Positions 9,881 to 21,179 of a stretch of 64,000 nucleotides of DNA are shown in pieces. This DNA is from Diadema setosum (taxonomy: Eukaryota; Echinodermata; Echinoidea; Diadematoida; Diadematidae): positions 22,387,903 to 22,451,902 of the forward strand of contig NC_092688.1 in NCBI RefSeq assembly GCF_964275005.1, in the 5' to 3' direction. The position numbers were made by a program, and so were the translations under genes. How positions within the stretch are numbered: the first letter of the stretch is position 1; every line of letters begins with the position of its first letter. The notes under the pieces are model-generated. The model was not told the DNA's origin, did not search any database, and saw only the letters and a list, made by a program, of their open reading frames with translations.

Positions 9881-11452
9881 CTAACCCTCTACTCTCCCGC
9901 CCCAGCTCACCACCCTGGGCTGGGGCTACCAGCGGCAGGAGATGGCTGGGCTCGCGCCCGGTCTGTAAGACGCGAGGGGATTTGGTTAGTGCACTCGGAC
10001 TTATCGACACACCTGCCACATCATCAACAATATTAATTAAATTTATTTAAAGACAAAAATTAAACAAAAGTTACATCAAATTCATAAATTTACTTTGGTA
10101 TTTATTTAAGGGGAAATCTCCTCTTGTTAAATCACTTTAAACCCACAGTTGCTTGGCGATTCAACATTTTGATACAATATAACCAAGCATGCGCATAATT
10201 CAATCTCGGTTATTTTACTTACATGGCTTCGGGTGCAAGTGCAAAAAGGGGGGGGGGGTTAATAGGGAGAGGGAAATTGTCCGCGGAATACTGCAGTTGT
10301 TATGGAAGCCCTTCCTTCTCTCAGTCCTAGTCGCCGACGTTACCCGGAGCTCCGTCGGTGGCTGCCTTCGTCGCTTCGGCCCGAATCGCGTCCGTCGCAC
10401 CGGCGGCTGGTCTCCGGCTGCGCCTCACTTCCTTCTGGGTCTCCTCAAAACATTAGTGGGCCTCAGGGGTGGGGTTTGTGCACAATTCACAATCTTTTTT
10501 TTCTCTTGTTACACGGCAACTCTTCGGACAGTGGCACGGACAGCGTTCCCCACGTCAGAAGTAAAGTTCGGCCCACGGCTCTCTCTCCATTAACAACGTT
10601 CAACGTTCACCAACGTTCAAAAAAATTGATGCCAACGGGCTACATCTTCACTAAGATTTAATCTATCTGGCAAAGTTCTCTCCACATTGTGACCAGAAAT
10701 CTCTCTCGAAGTGTGTACCAAATTCTCCTGAAATCTCTCTATAAAATCTCTCGATGAATATCTCTCTATGAAAAATCTCTCGATGAAGAATCTCTCGAGA
10801 TGTGCAAGAAAGTCTCATGTAGCCTCTCTCCTGAAATCTGCCTTCTCCCTACAATACATGCCCTTTTAAACTAACCCTTAAATCCCTCCTACAATTCCAT
10901 TATCCAATCATTTTAATTAATTTCCCACACCTGAATTATTGACAACCCTCTTTCGACCAATCCGCTTACCTGTCCCCGACTTGACCCTCTCCTCTCACCT
11001 GCGTAACCTACCTGCGTCTCGAACCCAACCTGACACTCTCCCTTCCTCCTTATATTTATAAAACAAAACCCAGCTTCGCTACGAGCCCTTTAACTTACTC
11101 CTCCAGCAAGGATTCCCGATTGAACTCACACTACCACAATATTCTCGTTAAACACCTCAACTCCTTGTCAAACATATACTCCTAACATCCTGCCGGTCCT
11201 ATCTATTTCTTTGTCCTTTAAAAATCACCTGATGTCTATCAAATGTCCTTCTTCTTTATTCCCTTTGTCTGATTCCCTACACTGTCCTACCATGCCCTAA
11301 ACCCGCTGTCTGAACCTTATTCCTTTCCTTTTATTCCCTTTATTCTTTCACCCTGTGCTTTGCCCTATCTACTTCATGACCCCCTAATTTCTTATTATTC
11401 CCTTTATAATGCCCATCCTATTCGGGAGCCCCCCATTTTTCAGCTCGTTACA
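9881..11452 (-). repeat. LTR of the Ty3/Gypsy-type element (3' copy)
   Basis: This is the downstream LTR in the element's orientation. It begins TGTAACGAGCTG on the minus strand and ends GGGTTAG. It is almost identical to 19603-21174. It contains a CT-rich series of ATCTCTCTC words near 10690-10830. Open frames inside it are shared by both copies and are not genes. Confidence 0.9.
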
Positions 11453-12423
11453 TCTTCCCCCCTGTTCACAGAATGATGTCCTCATCATTCCGCATCAGCC
11501 CGGTTTATTTTCCCTACCCTTTAACCAAGAATACTTGGGGTGAACCAACACTATCATATCGCCAGCCACTGTCCGCGAAAATATTTACAACATATGCATA
11601 ACATCAAACCCTAATCACATTACCACATAAATTTCAAACAACACAATGACTGCTTAAATTGAATACTCATGACGTTATACACTATACAACCGGAGGCACA
11701 GCGTTCTGACAACGGAACCTCCCATAAAGAGGCAACCACATGATAAACCAAGCGTTTTCCGAATTTCTTACCGCTACGACTATTTACATGCACTTGTTAA
11801 TGCTCGTGAATACAATCAAATAAGCACATATCATTCGTAATATCACTCACAAAATCAAATAACGTCGACTGAAAATGATGACCTGGTGGGCTAAATTCTA
11901 CCATCCTTCCTACATAATAACATCACATTGATTTGCCGAAGCACATCTCATTAATCGTTGCTTCATTACAAAAAAAAAAAAATACTATCCTCCTTCACTA
12001 CACCGTCAACTCGATGACCAATCGATTATGTGATGTGGAACATCAGTGACCGCCCCTAAGGCACATATCCATTAACAAATTAACAATATTCCCTATGCGA
12101 ACGTAAGGGCAGCAAAACTGGTAGGCTAAAATTGGCCAATTTCCTATTCAGAATTGCCACATTGACTTGTCAGCACAAATCTCCTTAGTCCTTGCAAAGG
12201 TACAAAAAAATATATATCCCTGATTCCAACTCCGTCAGCTTGATGACCAAATCGATTAAAAGAGATAGCACATCAACCGACCACTCCGTAGCACAAAACA
12301 GGACATTATACAAACATTACATTATAAAACACAAAACATAAAGCAGCAGAGCCAGCAGGCTGAATTTTGGCCATTCGCCTATCCTGGACTTACTGTATTG
12401 ACTTATGAAAATCACAAATCTGC
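11453..12423 (-). mobile_element. Non-coding tail of the LTR element with degenerate tandem repeats
   Basis: Between integrase and the 3' LTR is nearly 1 kb without coding content. Bases of about 11880-12420 hold three degenerate copies of a unit of about 230 bp. Each has GGGCTAAATT / AGGCTAAAATTGGCCA / AGGCTGAATTTTGGCCA variants, then CACATTGA, then AACTCGATGACCAATCGATT in the first two. Confidence 0.6.
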
Positions 12424-15400
12424 TTATTCTCTAGGGCGTCCCCTCTGTGGAGACTCCGCATCTTCCTCCAATTGGAGCATAACAAAACGTAAACACTCTG
12501 TAATATAGCGCTTTGCAACTCTTCTCACATTATCATTACAAAGTAACACTAAAACCAATACAACAATACTTTCTGTTACAGATAAGAAAGCAAAAATACA
12601 CTTCACTAACAAAACTATACACAAAACATGAACAATAGTGGACCTACTTAAGGTCTCCACAACTGGCTGTACAATACCTCTCTGTACTTGGGAATACGCC
12701 AACCTCTCGGGAGCGCGGGAGCACCTTTGTGATCTCCTCAAAGGAGGATCTTCCTCTAGCGAGGCGGCTTCTAGCTCATCCCGAGGGGCAGGTACGTCCC
12801 CTGGGGCTTCGACTTGTTCCTCAACTTCTTCGCCACACGGGTTGGTATCTATTACCTCTTCAGATTCAATACATTCTTCCCTATCGTTACTATCTCCTTC
12901 CCTAGCCTCTGCTGTTGCATTATCCATGGATGGGTCCAATTCCCTAACATTATCCTGCGACTCATTGTCAATTATTCGATTAATTTCACCGGTGACATTC
13001 GGCTCTACACGCCAAGCGACGGCCTCGCCCAGCCCTACATCCTGGGGTTCATCATCCACTACTTCAATTTCACTTGGGGGAGGGGAGCTGACATTTGGTT
13101 TTCGCTTGGGGCCGACGACCCGAGTCACCTTAGGAATAAAATTACAAGGCATTAATAAATTTCTATGGAGGATTTGCATCCTCTTTCCCCCCGTTTCTGA
13201 TCTTACTTGATACACCGGTACATGTATATCTACGTTGGGCTGCCCCATTACAACATAAACATCCCTACCCCACCTATCGGCTATCTTCTGTTTTCCCTTT
13301 AACCCTACATTACGCACTAATACCCTATCCCCAACTTCAAGTTTATTCTCCCTAGTGTTAGCGTCGTACCTTTTCTTATTCTTATCTTGGGCTAACTGAT
13401 CGGTTTCCGCCGCGAGTTTGTAGGCGTGTCCCAGCCTTTCTCGGAGGCACGCCACGTACTCATCTGAGGAGATAAACTCCTCTCCTTCCCTAGCTCCTAA
13501 CAAAGCATCTACCGGTAGTCGTGGATGGCGTCCAAACATTAAAAAAAATGGGCAATGTCCAGTGGACCCGTGCTTAGTAGAATTATATGCATGGACGAGA
13601 GTTGACACGTGCGCTTTCCAATTCCGTTTCTGCTCTTCAGGCAAAGTGCCGAGCATTCCCAACAGCGTTCTGTTCATGCACTCGCAGGCGCCATTACCCT
13701 GGGGGTGGTAGGGGGTTGTCCTAGTTTTCTTTACTCCGACCAAATTACATAATTCATTTATTGTCTGGGATTCAAAATTTCGACCTTGGTCAGAATGTAA
13801 CCGCTCGGGGAAACCGTAAGGGAGAAAGAAATGCTCATACAATGCCTTTGCTGTAGTGATAGCTGTTTGGTTCTTAGTCGGGACGGCTACGGCATACCTT
13901 GTGAAATGATCGGTGATTACCAAAATATTTCCGCAGCCGCCCTGACCCTCTTCTACCGTGAGAAAATCTATACAAACTAATTCCATCGGGCATGTGGTTC
14001 TAATGTTCACCAAAGGGGCTGTGTTTTGCGCTGCCGGCGCGCCCTTCCTACGCACGCACTGCTCACATGTTCCTACAAAGTGCTTCACATCCTGTCCCAT
14101 GTGGATCCAATAAAATCTACTTCTGACTAAATTGAGTGTTTTCTCAACACCGAAATGACCATGCTTGGTATGTAATAGTTCGAAAACAAACTCCCGTCGA
14201 CTTGCAGGCAACACTAGCTGATATTGGGTCCTTCCATCTACCAGTCTTCTCCTACAGAGTACTCCCTCCCGTAATTCTAATTTATCCCATTCTCTCAATA
14301 AACATTGTACCTCTGGACTTTCCCGCTTTATTTCTCTCCTTGGGGGTAAGTTATCACTCGATTTCAAATTAATTACCCGACTTATGTGGGGGTCGGTCTG
14401 TTGTTCCTCGCACCAATCGAGGGGGCCACCTAAGGGGTCAGCGTCATTCGTATCTGGGGAGGGGGGTGGGACGTGTACCTGTCCGTCATGTCCTACTACT
14501 TCTACTAAGGGGGTACCTGTTTCTCGGGCTTCTCCTAGCCCCTGGGCCACGGCGGTGATTACCGAGTGAACTACTGTGGGTGCTACATCACCATCTGTTT
14601 CCTTCCACTGGGACTCTGTCTGGGGGTGGGGGTTCCTCGACAAAATGTCAGCGTCGATGTTAGTCCTACCTGTCCTGTAAGTCAAGGTCAGCTGATAATT
14701 TGCCAAAGCGGCCAACCATCGGTGTCCGGTTGCGTCCAACTTCGCAGTGGTCAACACATCTATAGGTCAAGGGGTTGTTGTCGGTGTACACGTGGGTCTC
14801 ATTACCATAGAGAAAATCGTGGAACTTCTCCGTAACGGCCCACTTAAGGGCTAAAAACTCTAGCTTATGGGCGGGGTAATTGCGCTCTCCCTTGTTAACT
14901 GCGCGGCTACCGTACGCAATAACGCGCTCTCTCCCTTGATCGTCCTTCTGATATAGCGCGGCACCTAGGCCTGTCCTACTCGCGTCTGTGTGCAAAATAA
15001 AAGGCTGGGAAAAAGTCCGGGTACTGTAACACTGGGGCAGAAGTTAATTTGGCCTTTAATATTTGAAACGCTTCCGCTTGCCGTGCTCCCCAGGTCCATG
15101 GTGGGGGTGGTTTCATGCTCTTCTTTCCCTTTCTCCCCCCTGTCCCCCCTAATAACTCGTACAATGGGCGCGCTACACGGGCAAAATTCGGCACGAACTT
15201 CCGGTAATAGCCAGCCAAACCTAAAAAAGCTCGCAGCTCGCGTTCATCTGTGGGGGTAGGCCATTGATCAATGGCGGCTGTTTTCCCAGGGTCCGTTGCT
15301 ATGCCCTCCTCCGATATCACGTGGCCCAAATAGCTGACCTTTGACTGTAGTAAGTGACACTTGGAGGGCTTCAGCTTGAACCCATGGGTGGCCAACCGGT

Positions 15401-16870
15401 CAATGACCTTCCCCAAGCGCTCAGTGTGTTCTTCTAAGGTGCTGCCAAAAACTATGATGTCGTCTAAATATACGACGCAGCACGTGTGATTTAATTCACC
15501 TAGACACCTCTCCATAGCCCTTTGGAAGGTGGACGGGGAATTGCAGAGTCCGAAGGGCATCCGGTTACACTCCCAATGACCAAAAGGGGGTGGCAGAACG
15601 AAGGCAGTCTTGGATTTATCCTCCTCCGCTATTTCGATCTGCCAATATCCCGCCTTCAGGTCAAGGGAGCTAAACCACCGGGCACCCCCCATCATCTGCA
15701 GCACCTCGTCCACTCGCGGCAGGGCATAGGAGTCCCTAACTGTGCGTTGGTTAAGTTTCCTAAAATCTATGCAAAAGTGCATGGACCCGTCTCTCTTACG
15801 TACTAAGACTACTGGGCTTGCGTATGGGGAATAGGATTCGCGAATTACGCCTGCGTCCTGCATTTCTTGTAAATGTTTACGCACCTCCTCGTACTGACCG
15901 GGAGGAATTCGCCTATATCTCTCGTTTATGGGGGTGGGGTCTTCCAAAGGGATTTTGTGTTCCACGATTTTGCTATGGCCAATGTCAGTCTCTGAGGTGC
16001 TAAACGCACCACTATATTGCCCTACTAGCTGTTTGACGCGGTCGATAGCTGCCTTCGGGGCGCCAGACTCCGAAAAATCTAGCTGGGAGGCAACTACCTC
16101 TGCCTGGGATGGGGGAATCTCAATTACCTGTTCTTGTGACTGTACAGTAACGAGTTCTTCACACAAATATACCTCCCCCAATTTGGCGTGTCGGGGAATC
16201 CACAATGTGCCGTCTGTCGGATTTTGAACTACAACTGGGATACTCTGCTCCTTTTGCACCTCTTCACTAACTGTCACTAAGCCTGATTCGACAACTAACC
16301 CCGACGGGAGGTTGTGAAATTTTGGCTCAAACATCACGTCATACTGGACTGGGGATGGACGTAACTTAATCTTAGCGGACACGACAATGGCCTTTTGGGC
16401 CGGACGGGGACCGCTTTCCGGCTGGCATTTCGAGCTACACCTAATTTGCCCTTAGCGTTCGGGGAGTTTGGGCCGCTGACGGCCGCGTAGACTAGCTTCC
16501 AGGCGGCAGTCACGCCCTCCATAGTCCCAGACTCTTCGAGAAAACGGGGTCCTACGGTCTCTCTCCCTAACCTAACACATTCGCGTATTACATTGACACC
16601 TACACACATGGGGACGGTCTTGTTGTACGGGGTCTCGGGTACAATTAAAATCAAACTACTTACTGGGGTTCTCCCTGCCTGGGGGAGGGCCCCGTCAAAT
16701 GAAATGTCTACTTCAATATAGCCAAAATAAGGGACGGCATTCCCATTTGCCGCCTCGACCCTTATCAAATTGCCTATCTCGTGTAATGGGAACCTCGATA
16801 GATAACGTCTGTAAAACCCCTCTGACAAAGTACTGACCTGTGAGCCCGTATCTAGTAGGCATCAACACGC
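12424..16870 (-). mobile_element. pol region of the LTR element (protease, RT, RNase H, integrase)
   Basis: This is a fossil polyprotein region read from high to low coordinates. A DTGS protease motif lies near 16845. Reverse transcriptase lies at about 14980-16000 and includes the YLDDIIVFG active site. RNase H follows with HTDASRTGLGAAL near 14950. Integrase follows with a His2Cys2 zinc site ending CEQC and a core with DHFTRYAVAVPT. Past the integrase is an acidic linker of about 150 residues and then two adjacent hydrophobic stretches near 12500-12640, VLCIVLLVKCIFAFL and ESIVVLVLVLLC. The hydrophobic tail is unusual for a Gypsy pol. Confidence 0.85.
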
Positions 16871-16959
16871 CTTCCCCCCTATTCTTGCAATGCCCTCATT
16901 CGCCCCTCCTACTAATCTATCAACAACCGTGGCTTCTTTGCTGCTACTACGAGAAATCT

Positions 16960-18256
16960 GGCTACTTATTTCCTGACCCACGGCCTGCCCCACAGACGCG
17001 GGTCCTGTCCGTTTAACGGCTGCGCATGGGGCGGGGGCATGGGTGGCGGGGCATGCTGAGGGGGCGGTGGGCGAAAAGGGGCAGGGGGATGTGCAGCCAT
17101 ATAGGGTGGGCCGCGAGGTACCGGAGGGAGGGTACACTCCCTCGCAAAATGACCTACCATGCCGCAGCGGTAACATGCCCCTCCCTGCCTAGGCCTAGCT
17201 TGATTATTAATATGATTCATCCCTCCCTGTTCTAACTTTTGTAATCTATCCCTAATTTCTTCTAGCCCTGCTACTAGCTCCTTGGGGGCAGCGCTCGCTT
17301 GCGCGCTAGCCGGCTGGTGTTGCGCGCGAGGCCGCGACGGCCCACTACCTCGGAACTCGCGAGCCTCCGCCGCCTCTTGTTCCATCGCGCGCGCTATTTT
17401 TACCAACTCATCGAAGCTCGTCACGGCCTCATAGCGATGCCGGATGGCCTGTTTCACGATTTCGTCCATAAGCCCCCTCCAAAACACTATTCGCAGGGTC
17501 TCATCTTTGGAGGAGGAGGGGATCCCTCCCCTCTTTTCCGCGCGGTCTATCAACAGCTGGAGATGCGCGCTGTAGGCCGCGAGCGCCTCCCCCGGGAGTT
17601 GTCTAGTGCAATGCAACTGGTGTAGGAGCATCGCCCCACTCTCCAGGGTCCCATAGAAACCTTCCAGCTTTGAAACAATGCCGGAGACCGTCGTCTCCGG
17701 AGGCAGGTTAAGGACCATTTGCCCCCGCCTCCCCCCTCAACGACCGCCTGACCAACCTATTAAGGGCATCAGGGGGGCACGTTTCGTCCTGCTCGAGGCA
17801 TTCCACCTTGTATTTCCATAATTCGAACGGAACTTCGCCCCCCTTCGGCTTTGGATCTCCGCTAAAAAAGGACAATTTGTAGGGGTTTTGCACCACAACG
17901 TGTGGTTTTTGTTCAGGGACCCTGGGTCCCGAAATATTTAAAGAAAGGCAGGTGCGGGGCATGCATACTATTTCAATTTTCCTCCCCAAAAGTGTTGTTT
18001 CGTTCAATTCTCTAGCCTTAGCCGCCTCCTCAGCTGTCTTGAAGCCACAGTAAGCTGTGCCAGTGGGCTCACCGGTAAGGGAGTCCCTCCCTAGTTTTAT
18101 ATATGTCAAAGGGCCCACACCCTCAAAAAACTTCCTCAATTCCTCGTCTTTCGTATATGGTTTTAAGTTTTTGACTAAAACCAAACAATCTCCTGCCAAT
18201 GAAGCCATGATATTAGAATTAAGTCCTAATGTAACAACAAAGCAACAAAAAATCAA
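16960..18256 (-). mobile_element. gag region of the LTR element: RRM-like domain, PNMA-like capsid, zinc knuckle
   Basis: This is a fossil gag region. The 5' part encodes an RRM-like fold: CLVLVKNLKPYTKDEELRKF holds RNP2, and TGTAYCGFKTAEEA holds RNP1. After it come FSGDPKPKGGEVPFELWKYK and LVRRSLRGEA, which match the start of the PNMA/Ty3 capsid as I remember it. Next is the capsid C-terminal half with a FYGTLESGAMLLHQLHCTRQ block. A single CCHC knuckle, CYRCGMVGHFAREC, and a Pro-rich tail close the region. Vertebrate PNMA proteins share the RRM-like plus capsid layout and are held to derive from such elements. Confidence 0.75.
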
Positions 18257-18391
18257 TCCACAACCTCCAAATAATCTGAGTACAACTGCGACTCAAATTA
18301 CACAAATATCAAAATTAACCACATGAACAAAAACATAATATGATAGGCCTACTATGATACCATTTATCCACTACTGCATAATCCCATCTGC

Positions 18392-19039
18392 TTATACCAA
18401 GCACCAACAACGCCTACTCACCCTAGGCGTACAACAAAACAACTTGATCCGTTGTCTTACATAATTGTGACCCGGACTCGAGCAAAATAGAGCACTGGGG
18501 CAGGTGATCGGCAGGAAGAGGTGTGCGGTGCGATGGCGCGGGTAATTTTCTTGAAAAGCTGCCAAAACGCATTTCATGACACACTGTGCGTATTCGCGAG
18601 TCGCCGGCTGGGTAAGTAAAGGGATACAAATTGGGATCCCCAGCAAGGTCAAGTAAAATGAAACAAAGTCATAATATTCCAAAGTGGCGCAATAGTGCAG
18701 CGCATCGCTAAGCGCTTCCACGCTGCGGCTTGGTCTAATGTAAAATCGCGTGACTAGATGTCGGAGGATACCCTGCGGTACCTGCAAATACCCGCAAAGA
18801 TAAATGAAATCTTCAATCGGTATGTTTGTCTGGGATCGAGTCAAGGGCAGGCGCAGAGAATACCTATAGAAAACCCTAAAAGCGTCTCGGGGCCTGCGAA
18901 TCTCTTCCGGTAGTATCAATAAGTGGATCAGCTTATTGCCCCACCCTCGGTCTCGGATAGAGGCGAAATACCCCGAATTTACAGCTAGCTTTCGGATATC
19001 CCCCCAGGGTATTGAAATTCCCCTGCTGCTCTCGTCCAT
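18392..19039 (-). mobile_element. Extra leader reading frame of the LTR element, function unknown
   Basis: A 215-codon frame lies between the upstream LTR and gag, on the element's coding strand. It starts MDESSRGISIPWGDIRKLAV and has no family I recognise. The composition is mixed, with Arg-rich and hydrophobic segments (DFVSFYLTLLGIPICIPLL). It has no zinc knuckle or obvious membrane anchor. Ty3/Gypsy elements usually have no frame here, so it may be an accessory gene of this lineage or a chance frame. Confidence 0.4.
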
Positions 19040-19602
19040 GCAAAAAAAGATATCGACGAATTAATGCAAGGTTTGTGCCAAAAAAACTGGAACACGCACA
19101 CAAATCACAAAATATAATGGACGGTATCCGCTAAAAACAATTTATACCACAAAATTAATGAATACTAAAACCCTATTACGTCATGTAAATCCACGCGACA
19201 ACAAGCAGGACAATCAACAACACCAACAAAATCATAGCAGCCAACATCATTAGCCACCAATGTTTAACAAACTTCAGCATCCATGTTTAAAAGCATCAAC
19301 CAATCTCACTGTATAAAAAAAATGCTTGATTACAACCCTACCTGCTGTGCCTCCTAAATATTTGCTTTAGCTATCCCAACTACTGTACAATACTCAATGA
19401 TAATCAGCTTCTGTGTATAAGCTGAAATTGAACAATCACTTCAACATCGCAATTCTCAACAACAAACAAATTGCCAGCTACTATGAAACCAAGAGGAGAT
19501 TTTTTTTTGTTCTAATGCATCACTTTGCATTATTTATAATCAATTAAAATTTATCCAAAAACATCGTGCTGATAAACGCTGCAAGAAGGGAGTGAGTTCT
19601 GT
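19040..19602 (-). mobile_element. Leader of the LTR element next to the 5' LTR
   Basis: Non-coding A-rich sequence with CAACAAC words. Directly after the LTR on the minus strand comes ACAGAACTCACTCCC, the position of the primer binding site. I could not match it to a tRNA from memory. Confidence 0.5.
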
Positions 19603-21174
19603 CTAACCCTCTACTCTCCCGCCCCAGCTCACCACCCTGGGCTGGGGCTACCAGCGGCAGGGGATGGCTGGGCTCGCGCCCGGTCTGTGAGACGCGAGGG
19701 GATTTGGTTAGTGCACTCGGACTTATCGACACACCTGCCACATCATCAACAATATTAATTAAATTTATTTAAAGACAAAAATTAAACAAAAGTTACATCA
19801 AATTCATAAATTTACTTTGGTATTTATTTAAGGGGAAAATCTCCTCTTGTTAAATCACTTTAAACCCACAGTTGCTTGGCGATTCAACATTTTGATACAA
19901 TATAACCAAGCATGCGCATAATTCAATCTCGGTTATTTTACTTACATGGCTTCGGGTGCAAGTGCAAAAAGGGGGGGGGGGTTAATAGGGAGAGGGAAAT
20001 TGTCCGCGGAATACTGCAGTTGTTATGGAAGCCCTTCCTTCTCTCAGTCCTAGTCGCCGACGTTACCCGGAGCTCCGTCGGTGGCTGCCTGCGTCGCTTC
20101 GGCCCGAATCGCGTCCGTCGCACCGGCGGCTGGTCTCCGGCTGCGCCTCACTTCCTTCTGGGTCTCCTCAAAACATTAGTGGGCCTCAGGGGTGGGGTTT
20201 GTGCACAATTCACAATCTTTTTTTTCTCTTGTTACATGGCAACTCTTCGGACAGTGGCACGGACAGCGTTCCCCACGTCAGAAGTAAAGTTCGGCCCACG
20301 GCTCTCTCTCCATTAACAACGTTCAACGTTCACCAACGTTCAAAAAAATTGATGCCAACGGGCTACATCTTCACTAAGATTTAATCTATCTGGCAAAGTT
20401 CTCTCCACATTGTGACCAGAAATCTCTCTCGAAGTGTGTACCAAATTCTCCTGAAATCTCTCTATAAAATCTCTCGATGAAAATCTCTCTATGAAAAATC
20501 TCTCGATGAAAAATCTCTCGAGATGTGCAAGAAAGTCTCATGTAGCCTCTCTCCTGAAATCTGCCTTCTCCCTACAATACATGCCCTTTTAAACTAACCC
20601 TTAAATCCCTCCTACAATTCCATTATCCAATCATTTTAAGTAATTTCCCACACCTGAATTATTGACAACCCTCTTTCGACCAATCCGCTTACCTGTCCCC
20701 GACTTGACCCTCTCCTCTCACCTGCGTAACCTACCTGCGTCTCGAACCCAACCTGACACTCTCCCTTCCTCCTTATATTTATAAAACAAAACCCAGCTTC
20801 GCTACGAGCCCTTTAACTTACTCCTCCAGCAGGATTCCCAATTGAACTCACACTACCACAATATTCTCGTTAAACACCTCAACTCCTTGTCAAACATATA
20901 CTCCTAACATCCTGCCGGTCCTATCTATTTCTTTGTCCTTTAAAAATCACCTGATGTCTATCAAATGTCCTTCTTCTTTATTCCCTTTGTCTGATTCCCT
21001 ACACTGTCCTACCATGCCCTAAACCCGCTGTCTGAACCTTATTCCTTTCCTTTTATTCCCTTTATTCTTTCACCCTGTGCTTTGCCCTATCTACTTCATG
21101 ACCCCCTAATTTCTTATTATTCCCTTTATAATGCCCATCCTATTCGGGAGCCCCCCATTTTTCAGCTCGTTACA
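19603..21174 (-). repeat. LTR of the Ty3/Gypsy-type element (5' copy)
   Basis: This is the upstream LTR in element orientation, nearly identical to 9881-11452 and of the same length. CTTAT directly abuts it at 21175-21179, completing the target duplication. Confidence 0.9.
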
Positions 21175-21179
21175 CTTAT

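Larger units (their letters stand above)
9881..21174 (-). mobile_element. Ty3/Gypsy-type LTR retrotransposon with PNMA-like gag, recent insertion
   Basis: An 11.3-kb fossil element lies on the minus strand. Two 1,572-bp direct repeats bound it, and CTTAT is duplicated at 9876-9880 and 21175-21179. The order along the element is LTR, leader with an extra frame, gag with RRM-like and capsid domains and a CCHC knuckle, DTGS protease, reverse transcriptase, RNase H, integrase, a non-coding tail and the second LTR. That order (integrase last) places it in Ty3/Gypsy. A purine run, AACAGGGGGGAAGA, precedes the downstream LTR. The LTRs differ at roughly ten positions by eye, so insertion is recent. 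The frame changes about four or five times across gag-pol. Some of these may be family-style frameshifting, so it is best called nearly whole but probably broken. Confidence 0.9.

Noticed and set aside
10189-10661. Frames of 119-134 codons inside the LTR, repeated at 19912-20384
   Set aside because: They lie in both LTR copies, overlap each other in different frames and have no family resemblance.
12638-13210. 190-codon plus-strand frame
   Set aside because: It is antisense to the pol region of the LTR element and has only biased Ser-rich residues.
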